Shown here: positions 1-7,312 of the stretch, in pieces | Numbering within the stretch: the stretch's first letter is position 1 | How the letters are laid out: each line of letters begins with the position of its first letter | Notes under the pieces: generated by a model | Databases searched by the model: none | The model's input: the letters and a program-made list of their open reading frames with translations, nothing else | Told to the model about the DNA's origin: nothing | DNA from: Holophagaceae bacterium | Lineage (GTDB): Bacteria > Acidobacteriota > Holophagae > Holophagales > Holophagaceae | Direction of reading: 5' to 3' | Assembly: GCA_016710635.1 (NCBI GenBank) | Contig: JADJVL010000020.1 | Location: forward strand, 1-64,000 | Length of the DNA: 64,000 nt | Translations under genes and position numbers: made by a program

Positions 1-2
1 GC

Positions 3-875
3 CAAGTTCGCAGAAGTTGCCACTCCCAAGCTGGGCCTCCGGACTTGTGCCTTCCAACAACGGTGATGGAACGGTTCAAGCGTGTCATCCGGAGCATCCA
101 GGGCCGGAAGGAGTTGCTGGACGCTTGGGGCCTGGATCCGGCGTTGGTTGGCAAAGCCCAAGGGGTCTGCCTGTTTCATGGCCCATCGGGAACAGGGAAG
201 TCTCTTGCAGGTGAAGTGCTCGCGAAGGAACTGGGGCTCCCGCTCTGGCGGATGCAGGCGAGCGAACTGGAAAGCGCGTACGTCGGGGAGTCAGAGGCGC
301 GGCTCCACAAGCTGTTTGAACTAGCCAAGGGGAAACCCGCTGTCCTCCTGTTGGATGAGGCTGACTCCGTACTCGCTGATCGGAGCCGTGCCGAAGGCTC
401 CACACGGCGGTACATCCAGAGTCTTACGGCGGCGTGGCTGCGCGAGTTGGACAGGTTCTCGGGCGTCCTTGTCCTCACGAGCAATTTCGCTGACAGCATG
501 GATGCCGCCTTCGAGCGTCGGATCCAGTTCAGGATAGAGTTCCCGGTCCCGGACGCCGGAGTACGTGAAAAAATTTGGGCAAAGCTCCTTGGCGACGCAC
601 CCATCCCTGGTCGAGATTCACTTGACCTTGCGCTGGTGGCAGATCGCTTTCCCATGGCCGGTGGCTTGATCCGGAATGCCTTCTTGACTGCCTGCCATCG
701 GGCGGCAGAGCTTGGTCACATCACACAAGAAGTCCTGCATCAGGCCGCCGAGGAGGAACAGAAGTCTGCGCTCCCCAAAGTCGGCCACGGCATGAAACGG
801 ATCCATGGGTTCGCAGCAGGCGGGAGTGGTTCGATGAAGTCGAATTCACATCTCGAAAGTGGTCGTCATGAGTAA
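3..875 (+). CDS. AAA+ ATPase, 5' end cut by window edge
   Basis: ATP-driven remodelling enzyme of the classical AAA family; substrate unknown. The reading frame is open to the left edge. The first possible in-window start is a TTG at 45, but the residues before it (PPDLCLP) resemble the conserved entry to an AAA domain, so the gene probably begins outside. Walker A GPSGTGKS and Walker B VLLLDEAD are intact, followed by a sensor-1-like TSN and an arginine-finger-type FERR segment. The arrangement resembles the single-domain AAA proteins of mobile elements and phage islands. It lies just upstream of a small gene and an integrase on the same strand, in a stretch visibly lower in GC than the rest of the window, consistent with acquired DNA. 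It could serve a protease, a toxin-antitoxin-like or a defence module whose partner lies to the left. Confidence 0.8.
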   Translation, partial: QVRRSCHSQAGPPDLCLPTTVMERFKRVIRSIQGRKELLDAWGLDPALVGKAQGVCLFHGPSGTGKSLAGEVLAKELGLPLWRMQASELESAYVGESEARLHKLFELAKGKPAVLLLDEADSVLADRSRAEGSTRRYIQSLTAAWLRELDRFSGVLVLTSNFADSMDAAFERRIQFRIEFPVPDAGVREKIWAKLLGDAPIPGRDSLDLALVADRFPMAGGLIRNAFLTACHRAAELGHITQEVLHQAAEEEQKSALPKVGHGMKRIHGFAAGGSGSMKSNSHLESGRHE

Positions 876-899
876 TACCTATGTGGAGAACAAAAACCA

Positions 900-1115
900 A
901 TGAGAACCACTGCCAAGAACCCCAAGCCAGTTGATCTGCTGGCCCCTCCGAGCCCGAAAGAAGGGAGGGTTCAGGCTCAAGTTATTTTCGAGGGGATTGT
1001 TGCCATTCGGCTGAAAGCATTCATGGAGATGTACCACCTTGGACAAGCCGCGGCCGTCCGGATGTTGGTCACCGATGCACTTCAAGCCAGGTCCAATCAG
1101 GGTGGTGCTCGATGA
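900..1115 (+). CDS. Small hypothetical protein, 71 aa, upstream of integrase
   Basis: No family recognised. The protein is short and has no signal peptide. Its C-terminal half (about residues 25-60) looks like one or two amphipathic helices, compatible with a small DNA-binding or adaptor protein. The stop overlaps the integrase start (ATGA at 1112-1115), so the two are probably co-translated. That position is typical of excisionase or regulator genes, but no excisionase motif is visible and the role is only a guess. Expression as a real protein is supported mainly by the 4-base overlap and the lack of a better ORF here. Confidence 0.5.
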   Translation: MRTTAKNPKPVDLLAPPSPKEGRVQAQVIFEGIVAIRLKAFMEMYHLGQAAAVRMLVTDALQARSNQGGAR

Positions 1116-2204
1116 GCGGCGGCTCTTGGAAGAACGGTCTGAAGCTAGTCGGAAACTTCTGGCATTTCCGTTTCATGTGGAATGGGAGCCGAAAACAGGG
1201 GTCCACCAAACTGAAGAGCTACAAACAGGCTTGTGCTTGGCTGAACAAGTACAAGGTCAATCTCGCGAACGGCGAAGTCGGGCTCGCTCCCGCGCCTACG
1301 GTCTCTGCGGCCTATGAGAATTGGGCTGCGACATACGGGGGCAAGTTTTCGGAAGCTCACCTCCAACGAGCAGAGTCAGCCTTTCGGCTGCATATCCTTC
1401 CTGTTTGTGGGGCGCTGCCATGTGATCAAGTTCCCGATCCAGTGGCTGAGTTGGTTCGATCCAGATACCTGGAAGGTCCGACAAAACGCCGGTACGGCCA
1501 TCAACCTAGAACTGTTGGTGGGTGTAATACCTTGGTGCGGTATCTCAAAAACGTCCTAACGCATGCACTGGGTCGCTGCCCGTTCAAGTTGCGCAGACTA
1601 AAGGAAGCAGAGGTTCTGCGCCCGTACATCCCGATGGAACTTATCACCGGGTTTCTCGAAGAGGTGGATCGAACCGGGAATGAGCCCATCAGCATCGCGA
1701 TCAGGGCGATGGTCTATATGGGCCTCCGCGAATCCGAGGCGATAAACCTGAGGTGGGAGTGGTTCAGCCACGATCTCGCCACCTATACACCCGGTAAAAC
1801 GAAGGGTAAGGAAGCGTGGAAGCTCCCAGTGCATCCAGACTTGAAAGCTCGACTGATGCCCCTGAGAGCTCAGCGTGGGTTGGTGCTTCCGTGGGTGGAT
1901 GAGAATGGGGTCAGTCAGCCGCACACGGCAGGATTCACAAAGAAGGCGATCCGTCGTGCTGGTGACAAAATCGGAGTAGCAGGACTCTCTCCTCACTCGC
2001 TTCGACGAACGGCCGCGACCCTCCTTGATCAGGCCGGTGTGGGAGGAAAAAACAATCCAGCGCCAGCTCCGCCACAAGGACATCAGCACCACGATGAGGT
2101 ACATCCAAGTCGGACTGCAGGATCTTGAAGCAGCTCAGAAGAAGGTTTGGGGCTTCCAGCCAGTGGTTCAAATCTGTACATCACGGGGTAAAAACAATTA
2201 CTAA
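1112..2204 (+). pseudogene. Tyrosine recombinase (integrase), frameshifted near the C-terminus
   Basis: Site-specific recombinase that would integrate and excise the element. Frame 1 gives 338 aa: an N-terminal arm-binding region, a core-binding domain (about 65-165) and a catalytic domain with Arg206 (GLRESEA), a Lys near 234 and the box HSLRR at 295-299. After residue 312 the frame turns to nonsense. Dropping one A from the A6 run at 2047-2052 restores a normal ending (LRHKDISTTMRYIQV) with the nucleophilic Tyr at 2100-2102, running to a stop at 2204. The full protein would be about 363 aa, normal for the family. Either the gene is inactivated, the sequence has an indel error, or transcript slippage on A6 makes some active enzyme. 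The gene reads toward the repeat region at 2258, where its attachment site probably lies. Confidence 0.85.
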
Positions 2205-2257
2205 CATCAATCAATACAGTTAAACCGACGAATGACCCAACGTGCTCCGAAGCTAGG

Positions 2258-2347
2258 TCGCTGGTTCGAACCCAGCCAGGTGCCAACAAGGCATCGGGGC
2301 CGCTTGGGCCCCGATGCCTTGTTGATGTCCTGGGTTCGAACCAGCGA
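2258..2347. repeat. 90-bp palindrome built on a tRNA 3' end (possible att site)
   Basis: The left arm holds a perfect T-arm (stem GCTGG/CCAGC around loop TTCGAAC) followed by an acceptor-like CAGGTGC. It then enters an 18-bp stem, CAACAAGGCATCGGGGCC (2284-2301), paired with 2307-2324. The far arm 2330-2347 is the reverse complement of the T-arm segment 2258-2275. The upstream bases CTCCGAA (2245-2251) resemble an anticodon loop (CCG, Arg), but the spacing to the T-arm is short and no 5' half of a tRNA is present. A truncated tRNA 3' end just past an integrase is the usual signature of a displaced attachment site. The 18-bp hairpin could be the old tRNA terminator. Confidence 0.7.
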
Positions 2348-2642
2348 GTCGAGCGAGGCGCCACTAGATGTGGCGCCGCAGCGTAGGGGCGCAGCGAAGC
2401 CGCGCGGTTCGAACCAGTCGGGTGCACCAACAAGGCATCGGGGCCCGCTTTAGGCCCTCCGATGCGCTGTTGACGTCCTGGGTTCGAACCAGCGAGCTCG
2501 AGCGAGGCGCCACTAGATGTGGCGCCGCAGCGTAGGGGCGCGGCGAAGCCGCGCGGTTCGAACCCAGTCGGGTGCACCAACAAGGCATCGGGGCCCGCTT
2601 TATGGGCCCCGATGCCTTGTTGATGTCCTGGGTTCGAACCAG
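2258..2642. repeat. Tandem ~150-bp repeat array with alternating tRNA-like arms
   Basis: About 2.5 copies of a ~148-150-bp unit. The segment starting TGGGTTCGAA recurs at 2331, 2479 and 2629; the segment CAACAAGGCATCGG recurs at 2284, 2428 and 2578. Each full unit contains a GGCGCCAC/GTGGCGCC hairpin with a TAGAT loop, a GCGGCGAAGCCGC segment, a tRNA 3' end finishing GTGCACCA, and a long hairpin. In the last copy the long hairpin is a perfect 19-bp stem (2578-2596 with 2604-2622); in the middle copy the right arm is decayed. TTCGAA occurs at 2265, 2335, 2408, 2483, 2557 and 2633, that is every 70-76 bp, in alternating orientation. No credible coding sequence is present. Confidence 0.85.
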
Positions 2643-2850
2643 CGATCGGCAGCTGCGCGCCGGTAGGAGGGGCCCGTCTCCGTGAGCCGCAGGCGAGCGG
2701 AAGGACGCAACCGACGTTGCGTCCGATCGACGGGAAGGTGGAGACGCGCGAGCGTCGGAACCGGTCCGGCGAAGCCGGAGGGCCGGGCGCAGCAGCGCCG
2801 CGGGGTGAGCGAAGCGAACCCTGGTTCGAACCCCCGGCCGGCGCCGCCCT
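2643..2850. other. Gene-free, hairpin-rich tail of the repeat region
   Basis: No coding frame of quality is seen. It contains a short perfect hairpin GACGCAAC/GTTGCGTC (about 2703-2722), a CCGGC-GAA-GCCGG element and a final TTCGAA at 2825 followed by CCCCCGGCCGGCGCC. This last part resembles the GCGAAGC...GGTTCGAACC pattern of the upstream units but is diverged. The bases near 2685-2745 could pair over longer distance (GTCTCC with GGAGAC). It may be a decayed repeat unit or a structured RNA; nothing here distinguishes the two. Confidence 0.5.
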
Positions 2851-3339
2851 TTAAGGCTTCATTCGCACATACCGGAACTCCATGGGCTTCTCCTTCTCAC
2901 TGCCATCCCCTTCGATCCGGGCGAGCAGGCTGCCGTCGGGCTGGAGCCGGTAGAGGATCCGCTTCGGGAAATCGTGGGAGAGGTTTTCGAACACGGCTTC
3001 CGTCGGGGTGGCCCGGACGAGGGTGAAGCGTGTCGGCGGCCGCCCGCCCGGGCTGGCGACGTAGGCGACGCGGCCATCCTTGGACTCGATGCGCAGGAAC
3101 TCGAAGGCGGCCATGCGTCCCCTCACCACCGTCCGGCTCATGCCGAGCATGGCGCCCGCCTTGGGGGCCATCCAGTGCTCCTCGATCTCCGGACCTTCCC
3201 GGGTGGTCCAGGCCCCGGCAAGCCAGCCCAGCGCCTCCACGGAGAAGGCTGGGGGCGCTGGGGGAGGGGCGACCGCCTGGCTGAAGGCAGGTGTGAAAGC
3301 AGCGAGGGTGGCGACGCAGGAAAGGACGGATTGGCGCAT
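2851..3339 (-). CDS. Secreted DUF6265-like protein
   Basis: Protein of 162 aa with a Sec signal peptide (MRQSVLSCVATLAAFTPAFSQA) and then a single compact domain. The pattern LGWLAGAWTT, IEEHWMAPKAGAMLGMSR, FEFLRIE and VFENLSHDFPKRILY is that of the DUF6265 family, a lipocalin-like beta-barrel family of unknown ligand. The length matches a signal peptide plus one domain. It is monocistronic, with the next gene (a cytochrome) on the same strand but separated from it by a terminator hairpin. It marks the return to ordinary high-GC chromosomal sequence after the repeat region. Confidence 0.75.
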   Translation of the reverse strand: MRQSVLSCVATLAAFTPAFSQAVAPPPAPPAFSVEALGWLAGAWTTREGPEIEEHWMAPKAGAMLGMSRTVVRGRMAAFEFLRIESKDGRVAYVASPGGRPPTRFTLVRATPTEAVFENLSHDFPKRILYRLQPDGSLLARIEGDGSEKEKPMEFRYVRMKP

Positions 3340-3396
3340 GGGCCCTCCGGGATGGAAGCCCCGACTATGTCATGCCGCCCTATACGCCTGGACATG

Positions 3397-3420
3397 AAAA
3401 GGGCCGGGAAATCCCGGCCC
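3397..3420 (-). terminator. Rho-independent terminator of the first cytochrome gene
   Basis: GGGCCGGG-AAAT-CCCGGCCC hairpin (3401-3420) followed on the minus strand by TTTT, 35 bases past the stop codon at 3455. Confidence 0.75.
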
Positions 3421-3454
3421 TTCATGGGTCCATGGACCCCAAGGAGTTTCTGGG

Positions 3455-3724
3455 TCACTTGCCCTTGTAGTCCTTGAGCCAGGCAAGGTCCACTTCGGCG
3501 GCCTTGTTCTTGGCCTTCATGTCCATGAGGAACTTGCCGCGCTCAGCCATGGCCTCGCCCTTCTTGGGCTTTTCGGAGGCGTGGCAGGAGGCGCAGTTCT
3601 TGACGTCGGCGAAGCCGGCGCCCTGGGCCTTCTTGACCCAAGGAAGCTTCGCCTGGGCCGGCGTGGCGGCCATCAGCAGGACCAGGCCCGCGGGGATGGA
3701 GAAGAGGAGATTCGAACGGCGCAT
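3455..3724 (-). CDS. Periplasmic monoheme c-type cytochrome (copy 1)
   Basis: 89-aa exported electron carrier. The signal peptide is MRRSNLLFSIPAGLVLLMAA...AQA. The mature ~64 residues hold a single CASCH heme site followed by a Lys-rich stretch; Met residues in ERGKFLMDMKAKN could be the distal heme ligand. A strong ribosome site (AAGGAGG) precedes the ATG. It is about 80% identical by eye to the neighbour at 3965-4234, including the ending DLAWLKDYKGK, so the two are a recent tandem duplication. Both have an FNR-like dyad upstream. A role in anaerobic or metal-linked periplasmic electron transfer is inference from this context. Confidence 0.85.
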   Translation of the reverse strand: MRRSNLLFSIPAGLVLLMAATPAQAKLPWVKKAQGAGFADVKNCASCHASEKPKKGEAMAERGKFLMDMKAKNKAAEVDLAWLKDYKGK

Positions 3725-3785
3725 GGAAGGCCTCCTTCAAGTGGGTTCCGGGTCTAATGTGCTCGCAGTGGCCCCCCCGTGACAA

Positions 3786-3797
3786 TGATTTCAATCA
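3786..3797 (-). promoter_or_regulatory. FNR/CRP-family dyad upstream of cytochrome copy 1
   Basis: TGAT-TTCA-ATCA, the core of the FNR-type palindrome (TTGAT-N4-ATCAA). Its centre lies 67 bases upstream of the ATG at 3724. The second cytochrome has the same motif at nearly the same distance, which makes chance less likely. Confidence 0.55.
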
Positions 3798-3896
3798 CAG
3801 CGGGCGATAAAGGTGGCCCCGGGCACAAGGCTTGGCGGCCTGTCCCGGAAACGAGGGGTGAACCGAGGCGCTGGCGCCGGTTCCTCATGAACGGTT

Positions 3897-3934
3897 GGGC
3901 GGGGCGGGCCCAGATTTCTGGACCCGCCCCGCCC
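3897..3934 (-). terminator. Strong GC hairpin downstream of cytochrome copy 2
   Basis: An 18-bp stem with one mismatch (3897-3914 with 3917-3934), 30 bases past the stop codon at 3965. No clear T-run follows on the minus strand, so it is either a Rho-independent terminator of weak type or an mRNA-stabilising hairpin. Confidence 0.5.
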
Positions 3935-3964
3935 GGTGATTACACCCGGCAGAAGGCGCGGAGG

Positions 3965-4234
3965 TCACTTGCCCTTGTAGTCCTTCAGCCAGGCGAGGTC
4001 GACTTCCGTGGCCTTGTTCTTGGCCTTCATGTCCATCAGGAACTTGCCGCGCTCGTTGTAGCCTTCGCCCTTCTTGGGCTTTTCATTGAGGTGGCAGGAG
4101 GCGCAGTTCTTGACGTCCGCGAACCCCATGGACTGCGCCTTCTTCGTCCAGGGCAGTTTGGCCTGGGCGGGCGTGCCGGCGAGCAGCAGGCAAAGGCCCG
4201 CGGGGATGGTGAGCAGAAGAGAGGAGCGGCGCAT
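3965..4234 (-). CDS. Periplasmic monoheme c-type cytochrome (copy 2)
   Basis: Paralogue of the 3455-3724 gene and exactly the same length (89 aa). Signal peptide MRRSSLLLTIPAGLCLLLAGTPAQA, one CASCH heme site, and the same C-terminus DLAWLKDYKGK. Differences cluster around the heme site and the segment after it (HLNEKPKKGEGYNERG against HASEKPKKGEAMAERG), so the copies may differ in potential or partner. The frame is open further upstream, but the ATG at 4234 has a good ribosome site (AAGGAGG) and the signal peptide, and matches the start of copy 1. Confidence 0.85.
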   Translation of the reverse strand: MRRSSLLLTIPAGLCLLLAGTPAQAKLPWTKKAQSMGFADVKNCASCHLNEKPKKGEGYNERGKFLMDMKAKNKATEVDLAWLKDYKGK

Positions 4235-4290
4235 GTGGCCTCCTTGGATGGTTCCGCGCTCAGCATGCGCGTGATGCTTTTTTCCTGCAG

Positions 4291-4302
4291 TGATCGGCAT
4301 CA
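4291..4302 (-). promoter_or_regulatory. FNR/CRP-family dyad upstream of cytochrome copy 2
   Basis: TGAT-CGGC-ATCA, centred 62 bases upstream of the ATG. A -10-like CATGCT (minus strand, 4262-4267) lies 32 bases from the dyad centre, the spacing expected for a class II FNR-activated promoter. Confidence 0.55.
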
Positions 4303-4409
4303 CCCCGCCGTTGAGGGATCGGAGGGCCTCGCCTTCCCGAAGGTCCAGATCCTTCCGCTGAGCTTCCGGAGTGCGTTCCGTTAGGCTGGAAAGCCTTGCC
4401 GAGCGCCCC

Positions 4410-5381
4410 ATGCAACCCAATCCCATGTCACCCAAGCCGATGCGTCCCAAGATCGTCCTGAACGTCTCCAGCGCCTCCTTCTTCCTCCTGCATCTGGCCT
4501 GCCTCGCGGCCCTCTTCGTGCGCTTCAGCTGGTGGGCGGTGGGCCTGGGCGTCGGGCTCTACCTGGTCCGCATGTTCGCCGTCACCGCGGGCTATCACCG
4601 CTACTTCAGCCATCGCACCTACCGCATGGGCCGCCTTCCCCAGTTCCTCATGGCCTTCCTGGCCCAGACCTCGGCGCAGAAAGGGGTCCTCTGGTGGGCG
4701 GCCCACCACCGCAACCACCACCGCTACAGCGACACGGAACAGGACATCCACTCGCCGATCCGCACGGGCTTCTGGTATTCCCACGTGGGCTGGATCCTGG
4801 TGGGCACATACGATGAGTACGAAGCGAAGGACATCGCCGATTTCGCCAAATACCCCGAACTGCGCTTCCTGGACCGCCACCACTGGCTCTGCCCCTGGGC
4901 CCTGGGCACCGCCACCTGGCTCCTCGGCGTCGCCACCGGCGTCGGCGGCTGGACCATGCTGGTCTGGGGCTTCGTGGTCAGCACGGTCTTCCTCTACCAC
5001 GGCACTTTCACCATCAACAGCCTCTGCCACGTCTGGGGGAGCCGCCGCTTCGACACCGGCGACACGAGCCGCAACAATTTCTTCCTGTCCCTCATCACCC
5101 TTGGCGAGGGCTGGCACAACAACCACCACCACTACCAGGCGAGCTGTCCCCAGGGCCTCCGTTGGTGGGAGATCGATCCCACCTACTACGCCTTGAAAGT
5201 CCTCGGCTGGTTCCGGGTGGTGAAGGACATCAGGACCTATCCGCAGTCCATCAGGCTCGCCGCCAAGGCCCAGGTCGGGAAGGCCCTCCTCCGGGTGGAG
5301 GCGGGCGTGGACGAAGCCAAGGATCGCCTCGCGGGGGCCCAGGCATCCCTCCGGACGGAGGTTGGCCCCCAACCTTCCTGA
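4410..5381 (+). CDS. Acyl-CoA / acyl-lipid delta-9-type fatty acid desaturase
   Basis: Integral membrane di-iron desaturase that inserts a cis double bond into fatty acyl chains. All three histidine boxes are present: HRYFSHR (about residue 63), HHRNHH (about 100) and HNNHHH (about 235). There are four hydrophobic segments in the usual two-pair arrangement. The C-terminal ~45 residues (from about RLAAKAQVGKALL) form a charged helical tail not needed for catalysis. The ATG at 4410 is chosen; a GTG at 4371 and an ATG at 4440 are possible, and none has a strong ribosome site. The gene stands alone. It probably adjusts membrane fluidity and needs oxygen, a contrast with the adjacent FNR-type sites. 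Confidence 0.9.
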   Translation: MQPNPMSPKPMRPKIVLNVSSASFFLLHLACLAALFVRFSWWAVGLGVGLYLVRMFAVTAGYHRYFSHRTYRMGRLPQFLMAFLAQTSAQKGVLWWAAHHRNHHRYSDTEQDIHSPIRTGFWYSHVGWILVGTYDEYEAKDIADFAKYPELRFLDRHHWLCPWALGTATWLLGVATGVGGWTMLVWGFVVSTVFLYHGTFTINSLCHVWGSRRFDTGDTSRNNFFLSLITLGEGWHNNHHHYQASCPQGLRWWEIDPTYYALKVLGWFRVVKDIRTYPQSIRLAAKAQVGKALLRVEAGVDEAKDRLAGAQASLRTEVGPQPS

Positions 5382-5430
5382 AGCTCATGCCAGACACCTG
5401 CCGAGTCTGAGGTTTCGGACTCAACGGTTG

Positions 5431-5459
5431 TTGAACTTGCCCGGCCCTTCGCCTAGTCT
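5431..5459 (+). promoter_or_regulatory. Sigma-70-type promoter of the efflux operon
   Basis: TTGAAC - 17 bp - TAGTCT, ending 24 bases before the GTG start at 5484. Confidence 0.55.
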
Positions 5460-5483
5460 GGCCGGATTGACAACGGGGGTTGC

Positions 5484-6575
5484 GTGGCCAACGGAGACGC
5501 TCGAACGCGTTCAGTGATCAAGAAGCGGTTTCCGTGGGGCTGGGTGGTGCTGGGCCTCGTGGCGGTGGGCGTGGTCGGGGCGGTCATGGCCCAGGGCCGG
5601 GCGCCGGTGACCGTGACCACGGGCAAGGCCACGGTCTTCAAGGCCGGCGAGCGCAATCCCCTGGTCACGGCCTCGGGGTACATCGTCGCCCGCACCCGCG
5701 CGACCCTTTCCAGCAAGGTCCTCGGCCGCCTGGAGTGGCTCGGCATCCAGGAAGGCAGCCGCGTGGAGAAGGGCCAGGTCATCGCCCGCCTCGAGGCGCC
5801 GGACCTGGTGGCCTCCCGGAATGCGGTGGCCTCCCAGCTGGCCCAGACTGAACTGGACCTGGTCCGCTCCCAGAAGCTGGTGAAGGAGGGCATCGCGGAC
5901 CAGGCCTCCCTGGACCGGCTGCTGAACCTCCAGAAGCAGCAATCCGCCCAGCTCAAGTACCAGGACGCCCTCCTCGAAAGCATGGTGCTGCGGGCGCCCT
6001 TCACCGGCGTGGTGACCCAGAAGCTTTCGGAAGTCGGCGAGACCGTGGCCCCCGGCAGCGCCGGCGGCGCCAACGCCATCAACGCCGTGGCGGTCCTGGC
6101 GGACTTCAACACCCTGGAAGTGGAAGTCGAGGTGAACGAGGCTTCCATCGCCAAATTGAAGAAGGCCATGCCGGCGGAGATCCGGGTGGACGCCCTGGAT
6201 CCCAAGGTTCTGAAAGGCCAGGTGCGCGAGATCTACCCCAGCTCGAACCGGCAGAAGGCCGTCATCATCGTCCGCGTGGCCATCCAGGACCGGGATCCGG
6301 CCCTGGTGCCGGACATGGGCGCCAAGGTCACCTTCCTCGGCGAGCCCTACGCCCAGGACGCCGTGATCATCGGTCGCGAGCAGGTGGTGAAGCGCGAGGG
6401 CCGCAGCCACGTGTGGGCCGTGGAGGGCGACGCCGCCGTCCTCAAGCCCATCACCGTGCTGGCGGAGAATCCCATCGGCCTGGAGGTGAGCGGCGTGACG
6501 CCGGCCACCCAGCTCATCGTCGCCCCGCCGGAAAAGCTCAAAGAAGGCGCCAAGGTCAAGGTGAAGGCCAAGTGA
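5484..6575 (+). CDS. Efflux periplasmic adaptor (HlyD/MacA family)
   Basis: 363-aa membrane-fusion protein that links an inner-membrane ABC transporter to an outer-membrane channel. One N-terminal membrane anchor (about 17-36, WGWVVLGLVAVGVVGAVMAQ) is followed by a biotinyl-lipoyl half (GYIVARTRATLSSKVLGRL...GSRVEKGQVIARLEAP), a helical hairpin (about 100-150), the second lipoyl half (LRAPFTGVVTQKLSEVGETVAPGS) and beta-barrel and proximal domains. GTG start. Its stop overlaps the ATPase start by four bases (GTGA at 6572), so the adaptor, ATPase and two permeases form one operon. The substrate cannot be told from sequence. Confidence 0.9.
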   Translation: MANGDARTRSVIKKRFPWGWVVLGLVAVGVVGAVMAQGRAPVTVTTGKATVFKAGERNPLVTASGYIVARTRATLSSKVLGRLEWLGIQEGSRVEKGQVIARLEAPDLVASRNAVASQLAQTELDLVRSQKLVKEGIADQASLDRLLNLQKQQSAQLKYQDALLESMVLRAPFTGVVTQKLSEVGETVAPGSAGGANAINAVAVLADFNTLEVEVEVNEASIAKLKKAMPAEIRVDALDPKVLKGQVREIYPSSNRQKAVIIVRVAIQDRDPALVPDMGAKVTFLGEPYAQDAVIIGREQVVKREGRSHVWAVEGDAAVLKPITVLAENPIGLEVSGVTPATQLIVAPPEKLKEGAKVKVKAK

Positions 6576-7291
6576 ACGGCGAGGGCATCCTGCCCCAGGA
6601 AGGGGCCATCATCATCCTGCGGGACATCGCCAAGAGCTACTGGCGGGAGACCCTGGAGATCCCCGTGCTCCACGGCATCGACCTGGAGATCCCGCGGGGC
6701 GGCTACTACGCCCTGATGGGACCGTCGGGCTCGGGGAAGACCACCTTGCTGAACCTCATCGCGGGCATCGACCGGCCCACGGGAGGCACCCTGCAGGTCT
6801 GCGGCTTCGAGCTGAACGACCTGGACGACGACGAGCTGGCGGGGTGGCGGAACCAGTTCGTGGGCTTCATCTTCCAGAACTACAACCTGGTGCCCGTGCT
6901 CAATGCCTTCGAGAATGTGGAGCTGCCCCTGCTGCTGAGCGGGCTGTCCCGCCGGGAGCGCCGGGAGAAGGTGGAGCACGCCCTGGAGCTGGTGAACCTC
7001 ACGGACCGGATGCTCAACTACCCGAGGCAGCTGAGTGGCGGCCAGGAGCAGCGCGTGGCGGTGGCCCGGGCCATCGTCACGGATCCCGAGCTGCTGGTGG
7101 CCGACGAGCCCACCGGCGCCCTGGACAGCAAGAACGCGGAAGAAGTCCTGCAGCTCATGGAGCGGCTCAACCAGGACCTCGGCAAGACCATCGTCATCGT
7201 CACCCACGACCCCAAGGCCGCCCATCACGCGCGCCACCAGATCCATCTCGAGAAGGGCCTCCTGGACAAGACCATCGAGGTCAACCGGTGA
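6572..7291 (+). CDS. ABC transporter ATP-binding protein (MacB/LolD type)
   Basis: 239-aa ATPase that powers the two FtsX-like permeases that follow. Walker A GPSGSGKTT (50-58), a Q-loop FQNYNLVP (101-108), signature LSGGQEQ (154-160), Walker B LLVADEP (174-180) and H-loop THD (211-213) are all present. The GTG start is set by the overlap with the adaptor stop and gives the usual family length; the open frame upstream is a shadow of the adaptor gene. The family drives mechanotransmission-type export of macrolides, peptides or lipoproteins. Confidence 0.92.
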   Translation: MNGEGILPQEGAIIILRDIAKSYWRETLEIPVLHGIDLEIPRGGYYALMGPSGSGKTTLLNLIAGIDRPTGGTLQVCGFELNDLDDDELAGWRNQFVGFIFQNYNLVPVLNAFENVELPLLLSGLSRRERREKVEHALELVNLTDRMLNYPRQLSGGQEQRVAVARAIVTDPELLVADEPTGALDSKNAEEVLQLMERLNQDLGKTIVIVTHDPKAAHHARHQIHLEKGLLDKTIEVNR

Positions 7292-7312
7292 GGCGGGCCA
7301 GCGGACCGCCCC

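Noticed and set aside
2047..2053. Programmed -1 frameshift at A AAA AAC in the integrase
   Set aside because: The frame that restores the gene is +1 (one base too many), not -1, so the classic slippery heptamer does not give the needed shift.
2230..2283. Complete tRNA gene
   Set aside because: Only the T-arm and acceptor strand are present; no D-arm or 5' acceptor strand, and the anticodon-loop-like part is two bases too close to the T-arm.
2083..2583. 166-aa minus-strand ORF reading VHPTGFEPRGF...
   Set aside because: It lies over the tRNA-end repeats and is the antisense reading of a tRNA 3' end (VHPTGFEP comes from TGGTGCACCCGACTGGGTTCGAACC-type sequence). Repeat units, no start signal and no domain.
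2258..2642. CRISPR array
   Set aside because: Units are ~150 bp, copies are near-identical throughout and there are no short unique spacers; no cas gene is near.
4428..5372. 314-aa minus-strand ORF opposite the desaturase
   Set aside because: Covers the three His boxes antisense (runs of Val); a GC shadow.
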